NCBI GenBank assembly: GCA_023428365.1
Contig: JAEYYQ010000118.1
Span: forward strand, 1 to 15,710
Length of the DNA: 15,710 nucleotides
Reading direction: 5' to 3'
DNA from: Pseudomonadota bacterium
Lineage (GTDB): Bacteria > Pseudomonadota > Alphaproteobacteria > Rhizobiales > Hyphomicrobiaceae
Below the pieces are notes generated by a model that was given only the letters and a program-made list of their open reading frames with translations, did not search any database and was not told where the DNA came from. Positions 13,917 through 15,710 of the stretch are shown in pieces. The position numbers were made by a program, and so were the translations under genes. Position 1 is the first letter of the stretch, and every line of letters begins with the position of its first letter.

Positions 13917-14459
13917 ATGAAAGTTCTCGGCATTTCGGGAAGCTTGCGCGAGCGATCTTTCAATACGGCTCTCTTGCGTGCAGTGCGCGAGCTTGCGCCT
14001 CCTGGAATGGAGATCGAGATTTTCGATCTCGCGCAGATCCCGATCTACAATGACGACATTCGCCTGGCCGGGTATCCGCCCGAGGTCGCGAAGTTTCGAC
14101 ATGCAATCCGCGCAGCTGATGGGCTCATTATCGCCTCGCCAGAATACAACCGATCAGTTCCCGGCGTGCTCAAGAATGCCATCGACTGGGCGTCCCGGCC
14201 TCCAGAGCAGCCGTTCGCGGGTAAGCCTATTGCCATCATGGGTGTCAGCAATGGTGCGCTGGGCGCAGCGTTTGCCAATCACCACCTACGTCAGATCTTC
14301 GTCTACATGGATGCCCGGACGGTCAACGGGCCGGAGGTGATGATCGGAGATGCAAAGAATAAGTTCGATGCCTCGCTTAATCTGGTCCACGAGCCGACCC
14401 GTCAATTCGTCGCCGATCATCTGACCCGACTCAGCGCGTTACACGCTGCCTGTCTATGA
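13917..14459 (+). CDS. NAD(P)H-dependent FMN reductase, ChrR/YieF-like
   Basis: 180 residues from ATG 13917, which has an AAAGGGG Shine-Dalgarno; the frame opens further upstream, inside the previous gene, but that part is not conserved-looking. The flavodoxin-like fold shows the phosphate loop GSLRERSFN (8-16) and the flavin motif SPEYNRSVPGVLKNAIDW (74-91). These match E. coli ChrR (YieF), a quinone and chromate reductase that carries FMN. Possible roles are reducing a quinone intermediate or supplying reduced flavin to a monooxygenase, but none is encoded here. It is the last gene of the rightward operon. Confidence 0.9.
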   Translation: MKVLGISGSLRERSFNTALLRAVRELAPPGMEIEIFDLAQIPIYNDDIRLAGYPPEVAKFRHAIRAADGLIIASPEYNRSVPGVLKNAIDWASRPPEQPFAGKPIAIMGVSNGALGAAFANHHLRQIFVYMDARTVNGPEVMIGDAKNKFDASLNLVHEPTRQFVADHLTRLSALHAACL

Positions 14460-14618
14460 TCCCAAGCAAATGGGCGATGGATGCTCCGAATGCCCGCGGA
14501 CCACGCCGCCGTGCGGATTGAGTTGCCCTTGGCACGTCGGTCTCTCCATTTTCCAAGGGATGGCCTCTCGACGGATGCCATGGTTCTACTCCACATACGC
14601 TGGGTATGGATGCGTTTG
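14460..14618. other. Intergenic region between FMN reductase and dusA
   Basis: No gene is supported here. One long-range inverted repeat, CCCTTGG (14526-14532) and CCAAGGG (14553-14559), is separated by 20 nt, with a smaller palindrome TGCCCTTGGCA (14524-14534) inside. Neither is followed by a T-tract, so a terminator for the operon is not firmly located. Confidence 0.35.
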
Positions 14619-14627
14619 TGCTATAGT
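14619..14627 (+). promoter_or_regulatory. Extended -10 promoter of dusA
   Basis: TGCTATAGT (14619-14627) fits the extended -10 pattern TGnTATAAT with one mismatch. No good -35 is seen, as is common with extended -10 sites. Transcription would begin near 14634, giving a leader of about 14 nt to GTG 14648. Confidence 0.5.
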
Positions 14628-14647
14628 TCCGATATCTGGAAAAATAC

Positions 14648-15643
14648 GTGCAAAATCAAATGTATAAATTCTCCGTTGCGCCCATGATGGATTGGACGGA
14701 TCGGCATTGCCGGTTCTTCCATCGACTGCTGACGCGCCATGCGTTGCTCTATACGGAGATGATCACGGCCGAGGCGGTGATCCACGGCGATCAGCAGAAG
14801 CTGCTCGGATTCAGCCCGGAGGAACGGCCGCTGGCGCTGCAACTTGGCGGTTCGGATCCGCAGCGGCTTGCGATGGCCGCCAAAATCGCCGCTCGTTTTG
14901 GCTATGACGAGATCAATCTCAATGTGGGCTGCCCGTCGGATCGGGTGCAGGAGGGCAGGTTTGGTGCGTGCTTGATGGCCGAGCCCGACCTGGTCGCGGC
15001 TGCGGTTGCGGCGATGCAGAACGCTGCGGGCGATATCCCCGTCACGGTGAAATGCCGCATCGGCATCGATGATCAGGACAGCGAAGCGGATCTCGACCGG
15101 TTCATCCGCACGGTCGCCTCGGCTGGCTGTTCGACGTTCATCGTTCACGCACGAAAAGCTTGGCTTCAGGGGCTTTCACCGAAAGAAAACCGCGAAGTGC
15201 CGCCGCTCGACTACGGCCGCGTCGTCCGGTTGAAACAGGCCTACCCGCATCTGACTATCGCTCTGAATGGCGGAATCGGCAGTCTCGATGAGGCAGCGAA
15301 ACACCTGGAGCATGTCGATGGTGTAATGCTGGGCCGCGCCGCGTACCATACGCCGTATCTCCTTGCGCAGGTCGATCAGCGCATCTTCGGTGATATCAAC
15401 GCGCCGATAGAGCGGCGAGAGGTGATCGAGCGGCTGATGCCCTATATTGAGGCCCATCTGGCAGCTGGCGGAAAAATGCATTCGATCACCCGGCACGTCC
15501 TCGGGCTTTATCATGGAGAGCCGGGCGCACGTGCCTTCCGCAGGCACCTCAGCGGGGGTAACGTGTCGCTTGCTGAACTCAATAAGGCGCTGACGGCAGT
15601 CGATCGACGCGGTACGGATCCGGATCGTCAAGCCGCCGCATAG
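14648..15643 (+). CDS. dusA: tRNA-dihydrouridine synthase A
   Basis: 331 residues. The flavoenzyme reduces uridines 20/20a in the D-loop of tRNA to dihydrouridine, using FMN and NADPH. Diagnostic segments closely match E. coli Dus[56 protein letters not shown] with catalytic Cys95, [41 protein letters not shown] and [20 protein letters not shown]. The start could be GTG 14648, which has GGAAAA upstream, or ATG 14660, which has no Shine-Dalgarno; I favour the GTG. It stands apart from the catabolic operon with its own promoter. Confidence 0.97.
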   Translation: MQNQMYKFSVAPMMDWTDRHCRFFHRLLTRHALLYTEMITAEAVIHGDQQKLLGFSPEERPLALQLGGSDPQRLAMAAKIAARFGYDEINLNVGCPSDRVQEGRFGACLMAEPDLVAAAVAAMQNAAGDIPVTVKCRIGIDDQDSEADLDRFIRTVASAGCSTFIVHARKAWLQGLSPKENREVPPLDYGRVVRLKQAYPHLTIALNGGIGSLDEAAKHLEHVDGVMLGRAAYHTPYLLAQVDQRIFGDINAPIERREVIERLMPYIEAHLAAGGKMHSITRHVLGLYHGEPGARAFRRHLSGGNVSLAELNKALTAVDRRGTDPDRQAAA

Positions 15644-15658
15644 GGGCGGAATGCAATC

Positions 15659-15710
15659 ATGGATCTTGGGATGTCGTTCGGCGCGCTCGCGCTGCTGGTG
15701 CTTGGGCTGG
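15659..15710 (+). CDS. N-terminus of a probable membrane protein (partial)
   Basis: The first 17 codons from ATG 15659 read MDLGMSFGALALLVLGL and run off the right edge. A GGGGCGGA Shine-Dalgarno ends at 15650, 8 nt before the start. The hydrophobic composition suggests a first membrane segment. Too little is present to name a family. A competing ATG at 15651 in another frame gives a Trp/Cys/Arg-rich peptide that looks unlike a protein. Confidence 0.5.
   Translation, partial: MDLGMSFGALALLVLGL

Noticed and set aside
14470..14687. Short open frames between the FMN reductase and dusA
   Set aside because: They overlap the dusA promoter and start, have poor composition, lack Shine-Dalgarno sites and show no recognisable sequence.
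1..15710. Insertion sequences, attachment sites, CRISPR array
   Set aside because: No transposase, integrase, tandem spaced repeats or tRNA boundary was seen anywhere in the window.

Overview
The window looks like chromosomal DNA of an alphaproteobacterium, probably from the Hyphomicrobiales (Bradyrhizobium/Rhodopseudomonas/Afipia-like). I base this on the high-GC coding style, densely packed genes, good Shine-Dalgarno sites, a NitT/TauT-type transporter operon and the DusA sequence. No taxonomic search was possible, so the assignment is an inference. No mobile element, CRISPR array or tRNA/rRNA gene was seen.

Region 1 (1-3600) is a formate dehydrogenase/selenium block. The left edge holds the Tat-signal N-terminus of a formate dehydrogenase-N type catalytic subunit reading leftward. 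Diverging from it are a small secreted protein of unknown function, a TlpA/ResA-type thioredoxin, a Tat-exported transglutaminase-fold protein and selenophosphate synthetase (SelD). SelD beside a formate dehydrogenase suggests the dehydrogenase is a selenoprotein. The three exported proteins may be accessory factors for it.

Region 2 (3600-5900) holds a Dps ferritin-like protein, then a BdcA-like short-chain dehydrogenase divergent from a TetR regulator. An inverted repeat lies over the predicted start of the dehydrogenase transcript.

Region 3 (5930-14460) is a probable catabolic island of two divergent operons. Leftward: periplasmic binding protein, permease, ATPase, a two-domain extradiol dioxygenase, and a carboxymuconolactone-decarboxylase-like protein. 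Rightward: a fumarylacetoacetate-hydrolase family enzyme, a GntR/FCD regulator, a MetE-core zinc methyltransferase, a NodB-fold deacetylase-like protein with an altered metal site, and a ChrR-like FMN reductase. The shared 205-bp intergenic region carries two identical 12-bp palindromes. Together these suggest uptake, ring cleavage and hydrolysis of an unidentified aromatic or heteroaromatic compound, possibly with methyl transfer. This is the best candidate for an undescribed pathway here.

Region 4 (14460-15710) is housekeeping: a 188-bp gap with a dusA promoter, dusA (tRNA-dihydrouridine synthase A), and the first codons of a hydrophobic, probably membrane, protein.
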